Below are positions 42,941-54,069 of a DNA stretch of 64,000 nucleotides, piece by piece. The position numbers and the translations under genes are program-made. Position 1 is the first letter of the stretch; every line of letters starts with the position of its first letter. This DNA comes from Bisporella sp. PMI_857 (Eukaryota; Ascomycota; Leotiomycetes; Helotiales; Helotiaceae): assembly GCA_021307315.1 (NCBI GenBank), contig JAJSPD010000026.1, positions 558,001 to 622,000 of the forward strand, read 5' to 3'. The notes below the pieces were generated by a model. It worked only from the letters and a program-made list of their open reading frames with translations. It searched no databases and was not told the origin of the DNA.

Positions 42941-44355
42941 ATGATGGCGTCACCCGGTAGCCGTGCTCCAGAGATTTTGGGCACATATTCCCTCTTTGTG
43001 GCATTGACTACGATTTTCGTGGCCATGCGTGTTTATACTCGGGCCTTACTTGTGAAGAATTTAGGGCTCGATGATTGGCTTGCTGTTATTTCGTGGGTGA
43101 GTCCATTTCACATAATACGCCTTACATCGTTGAGTAGATTCTGACGGGATATGGCAGATTCTGTTTATAGTATTTGCCTCTTTTGCAATTACAGGGACCT
43201 ATCATGGCAATGGACAACATGTGCAATACATCGACCCTCCCAGTGAGATATCTGTCGGATTGAAGGTGTGACAAGAAGTGTTTTTGATTGGAAAAATAAG
43301 CTAAGAGATTGTAGTGGTGGTGGGCATGCGAGCCTGTTTATGTTCTTTGCAATATTGCTTTGAAAAGTTCTATTGCTGTCATGTTACTAAGATTGACCAC
43401 CGGCAAAGCTCACAAGATCATTATCTGGGCCACGTTAGCAGTTGTCCAGCTTTACTCCATATTCTTCTTCTTCCTCTTCGTTTTCCAATGCCGCCCATCC
43501 GCCTACTTCTGGACACAATGGACTGGTGGAAAAGGCACTTGTATTGATCCAATAATCACTGTCAACGCTACATATGGTTACTCAGCTATCAGCTGCGTTG
43601 GAGATTGGATCTTTAGTATTGTTCCAGTATTTCTAGTTTGGGATTTGAAGATGAACCCAAGGACCAAAATATCAGTTATATGCATTTTGGCAATGGGAGC
43701 AATGTATGATCCGCTAGTAGCAACTAATAAGCCTCGCTAACAGCATTAAGTGCATCAATAACCACGATCATCCGAATCCCTTATATATCATCGCTGAAAA
43801 ATCAGGCAGACTTTCTCTATGCCACAGCGGATGTTGCCATCTGGTAAGCTAAATGCAGCATATCCTTGTTTTTTGCTACCTTGTAACCATGATTAACGAA
43901 ATGTGTTTAGGTCTTGCTGTGAGACCGGAGTCGGTATAGTGGCATGTTCGGCTGCAGCTCTGCGACCCCTCTTCCGAATTTTCCTGGATCACAGCAAGCT
44001 ATTCGGATCATCTGGACGTCTAACCAATACCGGGGCCTGGCCAGCTGGGGTTGGATCAGCTGGTGGCTATATTCGTAATAGAAATGATGGGACCGAAGAA
44101 TTCGGATTAAAAGGCCTCAATGGAGGGCGACAGGGCGTGACTACATATGTTGGGTCTGGCGATAATGAGAAGAATGGTCAAGATTCAAAACGTGAGAACA
44201 GTCGAAGGCAGGATGACGGGAGTGGAAGCGAAAGGAAGTTGACGGTAGAAGATCAGTGGAGTGATAAAGTTCATGATCGTAGCAGTGGAGAGGAAGAAAT
44301 CAATTGGGAACATGGAATCAGGAAAACGATGGTTACAAAGCAAGTTGTTTATTAG
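42941..44355 (+). CDS. fungal rhodopsin-like seven-helix membrane protein
   Basis: Five exons, 42941-43096, 43158-43265, 43315-43703, 43751-43843 and 43911-44355, give 396 aa with all phases matching. It belongs to the large fungal 'rhodopsin domain' family related to Pth11/SAT4 proteins, thought to be plasma-membrane sensors. Motifs in order are 'MRVYTRALLVKNLGLDDWLAVISW', 'YIDPPSEISVGLKWWWACEPVYVLCNIALKSSIAVMLLRL', 'FQCRPSAYFWTQW', 'CIDPIITVNATYGYSAISCVGDWIFSIVPVFLVWDLKM' and 'TGVGIVACSAAALRPLFRIFL'. There is no N-terminal CFEM domain. The last ~110 residues form a polar, Gly/Ser/charged cytosolic tail. The ligand is unknown. An ATG at 42944 would remove one residue. Confidence 0.9.
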
Positions 44356-44790
44356 GGAGCTTTAAGGTCGGCTTTTGTCACAAGATATAATTTATTCAAA
44401 GAAATTGTTGTATTTTACAAAAAGCTTATCAAATTTCACTTTTTTACAGTGTTATATCTTTAATAGATAATTGAGCAGTTACTGTATGACTGTATGTGTC
44501 ATTGAGTAAGACTAGAGCGTAGGAATAGCCAATCAAATGAGGGAAGACAGTACTTTGTTGATAATACAGGCGCTTCTCATTCTACAAACAAAAGAATTGA
44601 AAGCTATAATAAAGTATCTGCACCTGCTAAGTCTTTACCAAAGCTCGCTAACCAAAAATAGAGCTTAGTAATCGTATGGCAACGCTATTTGGGGGGGGGG
44701 GTTTATATATTATATATCTTTAATAAATCAAATCATTTCCATCATTAGTTTTATACTTTTCACCGGATAAAAAAGGTAACAGTTGCCTTG
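44356..44790. other. AT-rich spacer with G run
   Basis: AT-rich spacer with a run of about eleven G at 44690-44701. No coding signal. Ends at the fold-back element. Confidence 0.4.
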
Positions 44791-45491
44791 TATGGCATGA
44801 TATAACGGCCAACTATGGCATGAACTAACGACCAACGTGCAACAACGCAAAATAGGGTAGTCAAATATAATAATTGATCAAATTGCAAATCGCAAATCGA
44901 AATCATTAAATTAATAACTTAGTGCTTTTAACTTTTCTAGGCCCCTCGTCGTTCCTGGCGCTCTGGACGTTCCTGGCGCTTGCGGCTTTCCTGGTTCTCG
45001 ACGTTCCTGGCGCTTTCGGCTTAAAAGCTGTATTCTTTTTTTATTGTAAAATTAAAAAAATATATAAACACAAATACTTGAAAATACTTTAAAAAAAAGC
45101 AAATATGCTAAGACAGCCTTTTACATAGCAAATTTTTTCATTTTTTTTTATTTTTTAAATACAAACAAAACCAGTTTTGAAAAGTTGACAGCTCCAGAAA
45201 CGTCGAAAGCCAGGAAAATCTAAAGCGCCAGGAACGTCGAGAGCCAGGAAAGTCAAAAGCGCTAAGAACGTCAAAAACCGGGAAAGTCGAGAGCGCTAGG
45301 AACGTCGAGAACCAGGAAAGCCGCAAGTGCCAGGAACGTCCAGAGCGCCAGGAATGGCGAGGGGCCTAGAAAAGTTAAAAGCGCTAAGTTATTAATTTAA
45401 TGATTTCGATTTGCGATTTGCAATTTGATCAATTATTATATTTGATTACCCCATTTTGTGTTGTTGCACGTTGGTCGTTATATAATGCCAT
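44791..45491. mobile_element. fold-back element with ~200-bp inverted arms
   Basis: The left arm (about 44791-45020) and right arm (about 45290-45491) are near-perfect reverse complements. They share 'aacgaccaacgtgcaacaac', an AT-rich block with 'attgatcaaattgcaaatcg', and the GC-rich 'aggcccctcg..gttcctggcgctctggacg' blocks. Outermost ends read TATGGCAT. The left end has an extra 23-bp direct duplication (44791-44813 and 44814-44836). The ~270-bp centre is AT-rich without coding capacity. This looks like a non-autonomous fold-back or MULE-type element; no clear target-site duplication was identified. Confidence 0.75.
45191..45362. repeat. 34-bp minisatellite within fold-back arm
   Basis: Four full 34-bp units (45191-45224, 45225-45258, 45259-45292, 45293-45326) and two ~18-bp half units follow one another. 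Each unit is itself two diverged halves of the form agcgccaggaacgtcgag and agccaggaaagtcaaa. The left arm of the element holds about two inverted units. Confidence 0.85.
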
Positions 45492-46797
45492 ATATACCAT
45501 AAAAGTGGTATATAAGATATTCGTCAAAAAAGTATGGTATATGAGATATTTGCCGTAAAAAAATCCATCGAAGCGGCGCAGACCAACCTCACATTGTCCG
45601 CACTCTGGAACGGAAATTTACAGAGTCTTTCCGATGCCATCACCTTCTGAGGCATCGACGTTGACTTTGTTGTACAGCGTTCACCGCCCTATCTCGTCAC
45701 AGCAGAATATTTTATCTGACTTTCGGTATCCGCTTCAATCGAACTAGTGGCAAATAGAGGTACGGGAGTGGCACATTACGGTGCTAATATCTGTATCCCA
45801 CAAGCGTTTCGTCCTTCATGCTACACGACCCAAGGAAGATACTGCGCGCGCATACATTGTACCGCCCGATGCCAGGGCCGGCAAGAAACTCTGTTATGAA
45901 CAGGGGCGAGAGTATCAAATGGTTTCAGCAATGTGCCAATGTTCGCATAGCTTTTGTCATATGCCTCGGAACGGTGGTGATACTTAGTAGCTTATTTATC
46001 TCCAGATTAGGGTTTCTCCATAAAAGAGACTTCTAAAAACGTGGCTGTTCAAAGCGATATTTTCCTCACAGCTGTAGTGCTAAGAGTCTCAAGCTACAAT
46101 AGCTTAGCTCCAAATCTTTTGGAATCTCATATTATGTTGTACTAACCTTCTCTTTGGGCTACGATACGATGAGCGGATTCAAGACAATGTTCTAGTAGTC
46201 AACAAGCTGTTACAGCCGGAAGCTATACTCAACCTAAGCACAAGCCCGTGCAGGTAACCAGTGAAAATATTAAGCTTGAAAACGGGCGAACAGCCAGCAA
46301 CACCCTAGCGCAAAGGTACCCAGTATTGTGTGGTCTAAAACACCGCCAATTAGGTGAATTTCTTTGTAGTTTATTTAACATTTCATATAACGGCATTTGG
46401 AGTATACCGGTAGTGTGCAGATGGGTATGCCCATTTCTTTTGGTTTCATTTTTTGCAGAATATCTGCACCTTCCTTCACTACAACTGAACACCTTCATTC
46501 TAGCTAGGAGCTAAACAAAACAAACCCAAAAGAAGAAAAAAGTAGGTGAGAGAAAAGGCCAATGGCGTGCTGATACCCAGCGCGCCGATATTAGCTAAGT
46601 GTCTGAGACAGGTAGTAGTTATAGTGAGCCTAGAAGTTGGGGGTATTCTGTTCAGCGCACGCAATTCCGGCAAGGCGGAAGTGATATGGCTAGCTTGCAT
46701 CAAATATCTCGACAAATGAGATTTCTCCTTTGTGTCTCAATACAGGCATCTTTTGTGTTGTGTCTCTATATGGCATTTATGTTAAAGGGGTAACTAT

Positions 46798-46799
<2 letters not shown>
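45492..46799. other. intergenic region with short repeats and coding-like scrap
   Basis: Just outside the fold-back element, two diverged ~30-bp units containing 'gtatataagatattcgtcaaaaaa' and 'gtatatgagatatttgccgtaaaaaa' lie in tandem (about 45510-45570). A plus-strand stretch at about 45566-45648 reads protein-like ('EAAQTNLTLSALWNGNLQSL') before a stop; its origin is unknown. No intact gene. Confidence 0.35.

Positions 46800-46832
<33 letters not shown>
46800..46832. repeat. homopolymer T33
   Basis: Uninterrupted run of 33 T on the plus strand, that is A33 in the sense of the elongation-factor gene and about 140 nt past its stop codon. It could be the tail of a retro-inserted element or simple-sequence slippage. 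Confidence 0.8.
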
Positions 46833-46972
46833 CAGATCTAGGCTCTATTCATTCATGTCGCCCATTAGTCAGTAATCACCAACTAAGATGATTTCATGGC
46901 TGTAGAGTCGTTTGTCATGTAATGACTTTCGTGCGCATGCAGCCAGGGAAACATAGGTCGCTCTGGGGCCAT

Positions 46973-48126
46973 TTACAACTTCTGCATGGCGGCGATATCG
47001 GAAGATTGGACGTAGTCCTCTATGTCCTGGATCTGGTCCTGCAGCTCGACAACGGAGACTTTCTCGTCCTCAACGACCAGGTTGATCTGCAGCTTCTTGA
47101 TACCGAAACCAACAGGCACCAGGTTGGAGGCGCCCCAAACGAGTCCGTCCTTCACGATAGCACGAACAGAAGACTCAAGGCCTGCCATATCCGTCTCATC
47201 GTCTGATGGGATTTTTAGCTTCTAGTCGGTTGGAAAGGAGGATCTAGAATGGAGATGCAGCCTACCCCAAGGTTTAATATCCATAATAACAACAGACTTG
47301 GCAGCGACTTTTGGCTTGGCTGCCTTCCTCTCCTTGTAGGCAGCCAGACGCTCCTCACGAATGTGAACGGCTTCTGGGTCCTCCTCCCCATCGCTGCCGA
47401 ACAGGTCAATTTCGTCGTCATCACTGCCGCCCAGTGCCTTCGCCTGGTTCACTACGACCTCGCCTTTCTCAGGGCCGTAGTCGGAGTACGCCTTGGAGGC
47501 GTCACCGGGAAGGGTGGCGAACTCTTCCTCAAAGGAGGCGATGTGTTTGTACCATCTGGCGGCATGGGGGTACTTGGAAGCGTCAGGGGCAGGCTTGATG
47601 GCCTTGAAGCAAGCAACGTCAGCCTGGGAGGGTGAGTATCTTAAAGATTGTTAATTCTATATCTCCTCACACACATAGAATTTGAGAAGGAGAACTCAAA
47701 CCATGGCGTGGAAACTTTAAATAGAGATAAATTGACTGCGATTGTGTTTGTCCCTCATTTAACGGGTCTTGAGCCGGCTCAGTAACATGGACCAATGTTC
47801 CTCGTCATGAAAGCGTAGAGGATTGCGCTAGCAAAGAGCTGATTGGCCAAGTCGCACTTGGGACGTTGCATCGCTTGGTCTCTAAAACCTGATGCTTAGG
47901 CTAGAAATGAACGAGGCTTACGTTGCGATGTATGATCGTGTAAACATCCAGTTGTTAAGAACTGAAGGCAGAGCATATTAGATGGTTGATCTTAAAATTT
48001 GCAAGAATGTTGTCAATGACATTGTGACCAATTCACAGCGCAGATGAAAAACCATGTTCAAGGCTTTCAAAGAGGAGAGAACATACCCGCCAGGCCAGTA
48101 GCGTTCAGAAGATTGGTGAAACCCAT
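46973..48126 (-). CDS. EFB1: translation elongation factor 1-beta (eEF1B alpha)
   Basis: Four exons, 48126-48087, 47961-47922, 47639-47266 and 47202-46973, give 227 aa, the usual length. The protein exchanges GDP for GTP on eEF1A during translation elongation. A short GST-like N-terminal part ('[20 protein letters not shown]', '[16 protein letters not shown]') is followed by the acidic linker '[22 protein letters not shown]'. The guanine-exchange domain contains '[17 protein letters not shown]', '[21 protein letters not shown]' and the terminal '[17 protein letters not shown]'. Intron 2 (47921-47640, about 280 nt) is much longer than other introns in the window. The first two exons are 40 nt each. 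Confidence 0.96.
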
Positions 48127-49892
48127 ATTGGCAGATCTTGAAATGTGTCGTTTGACGGTATCTTACTTGCAAATAGAAGAGAGATAGAATAACTTGGTGA
48201 AGGATAAGAAGTTGAGATGGCCGCAAGGGAGATTTAGATGGTGCGTTATGTAGTTGGATTGTATGAGTCACATTTGGAGCGGAACTAGGTGACTAAACTG
48301 CCTACGTAGAGCTGATATTATAGCCTAACTAGTAAGAGTACATTTTTATAGCTTGTCACAGAAATTACTAATTTAAACTTACTATGAAGCTTATAGGGAT
48401 AGAATAAATCAGTTGCACTAGGAATTTGATATTAATAAAAAAAAAAGAAAAAGAAAAAAAAAGAAACACATGGGCAGTTGTATAAGTATTTTTGTCACAT
48501 AACTTAGTGCTTGAAACACAAACTTCAATTTACGGTGACACTCCAATAGCGGGGTTTGTTATAAATTCAAAAACAAAATTAAATGCAAGACTGTTATAAT
48601 AACTGTTGGGTTATTAAAAAACATGAAAGAAAATGGGTCACGTGACTTATCACATGCTAAGGGTGGCTCTAGCTGTATAATTAACATCATAGTTAGCGAA
48701 ATTGGAAAACATTGGCAGAGTCAGTGTTGTACGGGCTGAAGGAGGCATTGGAAACCGAAGGAAAGGTACCATGCAATATAGACCACGGCCCTTTCGGCTT
48801 AGCCGGGCGTAATAAAACTAATAATAATCAACATCATAGGCAAGTAAACAGAGATAAACACTAGGTGCTGGAAGATAGCTGCTTTCAGATCCAGCTTCCA
48901 GCGGGTGGAAAGAAGAAAGTGTGAGAGCTATTTGATAATAATTAACTAACCCTAAGATGCTTTGAAGCGAAGCTGTGACACTTAGTGGGATCCAAGCTCT
49001 CCATTTATTTTGTTCTGCCAATTTTCAAGATCGGAGGTTCATTTACGTGCATTACCCCGACCTCTTGGCACAAGAAATCTGCTAACCGACGGTACACAGT
49101 CTTTGCGTAATATTTAAACCTAAAAATTCTATGTTGAGAACTCTAAGAGGGGTCGTGATGAAATGGTAGCCTGGGATGCGATCCGATAGGAATGGATAAA
49201 ATGTTTGGGATTGCACCGAAAGTGCGCAGTACATTCTCCGATGGTTTGCAGAATCTATGCATCGGACGTAGCTCAAAATGAACCTTTTTTCAATAAAGTG
49301 GCTTGAGGAACTCACACCGCAACCTAGTTTACCCCAACGAACCATGTTATTTGAGGATACAACGCGACCCTGAAGTCTTCGCCATGGAATATGTCAACGC
49401 ATATTTCACGTGCTTGTTATGTTCTTGTCATCTTGTAAGCTTCAGTAGACTGCAAAATTTTAGGATACATCAGTTCCCTAAGGTTCCTAGGGCAGGTCAT
49501 TGGTGGACCGAAATACACCTTCCTTTTACAATGTTTGCACCCTTGTTTACGTAGTATATTTGATCTCTTGAGATGTCAAGAGACCTAGGTGAAGTTATAC
49601 GCCGGATAAAGTGCAAGTTCAGATGCAGGGAGCAGTGAGATTCTATTTAAGGCCGTCCCCTCTTCGTTACCTCTGTCTGGTCTTTGATACTCAAAAAAGC
49701 GTGAGTTCTGATGCTCTATTCTACTTCCATTTGAATTGGAAGACACATTCTCGACTTGAATACACTCCTCATCTATCGAGACCCCTTGGGGTTAACTCGG
49801 TTCACACACGTGCAAGTTTCTACCTATTTCATTTTGTAGAATTCACCTCTAGTGTCGTTTTACTTCGCACTAACATCTGTGACGCAGTAACC
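48127..49892. other. intergenic region
   Basis: 1.8 kb between divergent EF-1-beta and lectin genes, with no supported gene. It includes an A/G-rich purine run at about 48438-48468. The EF-1-beta promoter lies just right of 48126. The lectin 5' UTR probably begins near 49640-49690 and may contain an intron before 49893. Confidence 0.4.
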
Positions 49893-50870
49893 ATGGGATC
49901 TCTCCTTAAAGGGGCTGCAATTGCAGCAGTGACATTAGGTGTCAACCGGATGGATGTATATCAACTTACTAGCTCAAACGCCCTTACGTATAGATCTTAC
50001 AGTGGATCAACCTGGTCATCGGGTTGGACCTCACTCGGTGGAACATTCGGTTACGTCCCATCCGTGACCTCCTACGGATCCAGCCGCATTGATGTCATCG
50101 GGACTGGAACTGACACCGGAGCATGGCATAAATACTGGAATGGAAACACCTGGTCCGGTTGGAATAGCTACGGAGGAACCTTTGCAAGCCCTATTTCTCT
50201 AGTCTCTTGGGGTTCCAATTACATGAACTATTTTGGAGTAGGGACTGATGGTGCAGCATGGCATAGGTCGTGGAATGGGAATAGCTGGAACAGTTACCAG
50301 AGTCTTGGTGGGACATTCTCTACTGGTTTGTCTGTGGTAACCAAAGTCATAACTACGACTACGGTCCAAATCGACTTCTTCGGCGTCGGGTATGACTCAG
50401 GGTGCTGGCACAAGACGTGGGGAGGCTCATCCTGGGGTGGCTGGGATAGCCGTGGAGGAACCTTTATTGGCGAAGTGGTTAGCATCACCATTTCGATCAA
50501 TATTTTCATCTTTGGAATTCGGGAGGATCGCGCGATGTGGTACAGCAGATGGGATGGCTCGAGTTGGTCAAGTTGGCAAAGCCTTGGAGGCTCGTTCTCG
50601 AGTAAACCGACAGTAGTATCCTGGGGATCAGACCGATTCGATTGTTATGGGACTGGAACCGATAATGCGATGTGGCACCGATCATGGACCTCATCAGGCG
50701 GTTGGCAGTCCAGTTGGGAATCGCTAGGTGGTGACTTTGCTAGTGCACCAACTGTGGTTTCTTGGGGACCAAATAGGATGGATTGCTTCTGTAAGGGGAA
50801 TAACGGTCAGGTTTACCATAGGTACTGGGGAGATTCTTCGTGGAGTAGTGGGTGGGCAACAATCTCGTAG
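49893..50870 (+). CDS. PLL-like seven-bladed beta-propeller lectin
   Basis: Intronless from the preferred start 'MGSLLKGAAIAAV', 325 aa; the open frame extends upstream but that part is not protein-like. The chain is about seven repeats of 46-50 residues, with the recurring pattern 'W.SLGG.F', then 'SWGSNRxD.FGxGTDxAxWHRxWxG'. Six clear 'GG(T/S/D)F' junctions are present ('TSLGGTF', 'NSYGGTF', 'QSLGGTF', 'DSRGGTF', 'QSLGGSF', 'ESLGGDF'), and the protein ends 'GWATIS', which would close blade seven. This matches the Photorhabdus PLL family (DUF346 repeats), which bind fucosylated or methylated glycans. No secretion signal is evident, so it may be cytosolic and defence-like, as with other fungal lectins. 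A role against animals or competitors is inference. Confidence 0.88.
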   Translation: MGSLLKGAAIAAVTLGVNRMDVYQLTSSNALTYRSYSGSTWSSGWTSLGGTFGYVPSVTSYGSSRIDVIGTGTDTGAWHKYWNGNTWSGWNSYGGTFASPISLVSWGSNYMNYFGVGTDGAAWHRSWNGNSWNSYQSLGGTFSTGLSVVTKVITTTTVQIDFFGVGYDSGCWHKTWGGSSWGGWDSRGGTFIGEVVSITISINIFIFGIREDRAMWYSRWDGSSWSSWQSLGGSFSSKPTVVSWGSDRFDCYGTGTDNAMWHRSWTSSGGWQSSWESLGGDFASAPTVVSWGPNRMDCFCKGNNGQVYHRYWGDSSWSSGWATIS

Positions 50871-50888
50871 TGCATCAAATGTTTTTTT

Positions 50889-50950
50889 GTGGAGGAGTGT
50901 CAACTGGAAGATAGTTTATGTGGAGGGGTGTCAACTGGAAGATAGTTTAT
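50889..50950. repeat. 31-bp tandem duplication after lectin gene
   Basis: Two 31-bp units (50889-50919 and 50920-50950) beginning gtggagg(a/g)g and ending agatagtttat lie directly head to tail, differing at one base, starting 18 nt past the lectin stop codon. Confidence 0.9.
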
Positions 50951-52253
50951 GTGGCCTGATTTTTCATTGTTTTTTTCTATCTCGTCCATCATTTATTTTA
51001 CTTTCCGTTGGCCGAAAAATCAATCTAGCAAGGCTCTTAGGAGGTCTTCCTTAACCTATTGCTCGTATAAGGAAATATGTGCGATTTGTGTATTGGGGAT
51101 TTACCCTTTTTAGCTAAAGTAAGAACAAATCCTTTTTTTGTTGACTTGATATCAGGAAATTGAGCAAAGGTTCGTGAAATGAGTACTTGGTTGGGGAAAA
51201 ATCAAAAAAGTCCAGTTGCATAATTAATGATATGTGCTCTTTCCTAAATAAAGCTGTATATCATGTCGTGTCTTCCTAGCTATTGTAGACATGTTTGGAA
51301 TGTTTCAAGGAGGAAGTGATACAGGTGGGCATTAACATCTAGAATCATGGAGTCCCCTAATGTCTCTGAAATTGAACCCTGGGCTGCTAAGTTCAAGAGA
51401 ACTAGCGCTGCTAGCGGCCGTCAATTCCTTGTGTTTACTGTATGAAAGGATCTGACAAGTGTCCCCCATACAACGGGAGAGTACTGTTTTTATTTCCCCC
51501 TCACTGATTAGATACGTTATAACCACTTTACAACGAGTAAATACATTAGATTAATAAAATAAAGCTAGGGAAGATACAAAAGTCAATTTAAGACAATAAA
51601 TAGTCATTGCTTAGCAAATATAGTGTGAGATTATTTACCCCATGGGTTTAAGAACATATATCTTCCTTTATCAACCCTATTGCTCTTTTTCGGCAGGAAC
51701 GTTCTTTAAAAGAGTTGATTTTATAGTAAAGCATTTAATTTCTTAAATCTTGACTCTTACTTTACTTCCTAAACAAAGAGTCGCTTACAGACCCTTTTTC
51801 TTTTCATTCGCTTAGCAGATGGGGCTGGAATACAATATTAAACAAGAACCTTTAATGTTAAAGCAAATACTAGCCGTGTCTCCGACTCCAGGTCTTGGCA
51901 TTCAATGGCTAGAATTTTTATATAATACTATATTGTAAAGTTATATAAAAGTTGTTATCTTTACACGCAAAACTTAATTTAGCAGGATTATAATCAAACT
52001 TTTTTGAAATAACGCTAGAAGTTAAAGCATATAACAGGCTAATAGTAACTTGCTCAATTGACTCTGGTAAATTGTGTGCAGATCTAGGTTTCCAATACTT
52101 CTCTAAGAAAGATTTAGTGGGCGTGGGTCAAGTACCCCGATCTACCCTGTCGTACTGAAACCGTCACTCTTACAAATATCGTAAGTTCCTCGGTAGCATG
52201 GTGGCGAATTTCGGTATGTCCACCAACAAACTCCACAGCACTGGACCGATCCA
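50951..52253. other. AT-rich intergenic region
   Basis: 1.3 kb, very AT-rich over 51500-52080. No coding signal or clear repeat. Confidence 0.4.
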
Positions 52254-52442
52254 TTATGTCACAAAGTGCTGATTGCCGTGCTTCATATGGAAGCCCTTGA
52301 CTGCTTGTGGTGCAGCTTGGACTACCACCTTAATGTAGAGGCCGAATTTGGTGTCGTATCCATCATCGATGATGTCTTCGTAAGCCTGTAATGCAGCGCC
52401 AAGCCTGTTCCGCAAACATCTGTAGAACGTACAAAAGGCCAT
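52254..52442 (-). pseudogene. probable chitinase C-terminal fragment
   Basis: The minus strand reads 'YEDIIDDGYDTKFGLYIKVV' and 'KGFHMKHGNQHFVT' followed by a stop. This resembles the conserved tail of fungal killer-toxin-like GH18 chitinases ('GYDDKF..Y...V......F....G..YF.C'). The expected Cys-containing continuation is lost and the upstream part (to about 52640) is in other frames. No catalytic domain is present, so this is a relic at best. Confidence 0.4.
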
Positions 52443-52604
52443 ATAGATGGGAATATTACCTTAGCATTGTCAATCCCATCAAGGCTTTTATAGCTGCCTA
52501 TACAATCTGGAAAAGCCATAGCGCCGTCATTCCAAACCAGGCCGCGCTCTGGCTCGAAGTCATAATCAGAGGTGTACTGTTGTAGATACGCTGGGGCGAA
52601 CCTA

Positions 52605-52810
52605 CAGGGTCCCCACCCGGTGTTAGTAGGTACCCGCCTCAATAGGTTGGGTCCCTTTCAGATTTAGACCCAGCAAGTTGGGTTATAGACTTTTAGATCC
52701 AACCCATCGGGTCTTCATTAAGTTGGGTCATAAATATACTACAAACCCAGCCCTACTATTGGGCCTTAATAGATTGGGTCCAAAGGTCACACCCACCCAA
52801 ACTGGCCCCA
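52605..52810. repeat. GGGT/ACCC-rich repeat block
   Basis: Contains about eight diverged, irregularly spaced copies of 'ttgggtc/tt' and their complements 'acccag' or 'aacccat' within 200 bp, unlike its AT-rich surroundings. Could be a degenerate MITE-like or telomere-like low-complexity block; no clean terminal repeats found. Confidence 0.4.
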
Positions 52811-54069
52811 GTCTGCCGCCTGGCATAGATCCGCCGCCCAGCCAGAAATTCCTCCGAAATTGTGTAGCTGCATTGTAGGCGTCTGACATGTAAGCAACCC
52901 ATTGTGCTCCTTTGTCAACAATTAGCTACCACCCTCTAACCCAGTCCGAAGGACGGAAGTCATTTACTCACCTGAATACACCAAATAATCCGACTGTGTT
53001 TTATCACTTTACTTTTTCATAGCAGACCCCGCATCAGTGATTCCTTGAATCTTGGCGTCTGCAAGGCAGCCCGGGATGCCTATAAGCACACTCCGCCCGC
53101 CCCTGCGCCGGACGGTGGTTCTACATTCTAGCACATAGGACCCCTGCAAGTTGAGCTAGTCATCTTGAACGAGCGCTCATAGCTAAGAATTATTGGCAGC
53201 ATTTTGGCGGGTAGCTATGCAAGCGAGAAAAGCAAAGATACAAAGTAGGGACACATTATAAAGTGGTTTGGAGATGCTCGTAGTCCGGTCCTATCTCTCA
53301 GATCCCATCTCAGGCATTAGCAGTAGACAGCAAGCGATTGTTGCAGCGTTGTCGCCCCGCACCCAGGAAGGTCGGAAGAAATCAGCGTCACGACTATCCT
53401 TGTAGGCACGTCTGGGGTTTGAGTTTCCCCCTCAATTTTCCTTCGCCAGCAGGCATAATTCGCCGGGGAACTGGCGGCATATTTACAGGAGGTGCGGAAG
53501 TCACACTTGCGTTAACGTGGAAGCTGACCCGGGAGGGAAGGTTAAAATCAAGTGTAAAGATATCTTCGAACTCGGCACCAAGAAACGACTAGGAGGTGTG
53601 TGACATTTCGAGTGGGCCAGAACCACTGAAGCATCACCAGTCTGAAATTATGTCCGTGGAGTTTGCATGGCGGTAAGATTAGAAGCACAGCGATCGTTTT
53701 TAATCACTCTCAAGTTAATCTATTTTTCTCGGTCCTCCCTCCCAAGACCACAAGCTTATATTCAGTTTCACTAAGTTGAAAATATTTGATCTCTATTATA
53801 TTTTATCGTTGTTCAACGCAGGGACAACTTCTCGCGGAATTGCCCGTGGCGAATTTGGTTAGCTGGGTTGGGTTCTATGTCGGAAAAGTCTTGCGCGTTA
53901 GCAGGAACTCTCTGCCGTTATCCCAGCCCACTTTCGATACAGGCGAAAGTGGGGTGAATGATGCGGGCAAGGTGAATTCAGAGTCGAATATCCATGTCCA
54001 AAGCTTTCTCGAATTGTGACATGTCTTTCGTTGCCAATTATCATTCATGTTGAGTTTTGCATAACAGCG
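52811..54069. other. intergenic region
   Basis: No supported gene. Short open stretches at 53338-53592 and 53786-54019 show no recognisable domain. Contains the carboxylesterase promoter near its right end. Confidence 0.4.

Noticed and set aside
45191..45362. CRISPR-like repeat array
   Set aside because: The 34-bp units are contiguous without unique spacers and belong to a fold-back element in a eukaryotic genome.
49611..49892. N-terminal extension of the lectin frame
   Set aside because: The 94 upstream codons lack the repeat pattern or a signal peptide and look like 5' UTR; the ATG at 49893 directly precedes the repeat domain.
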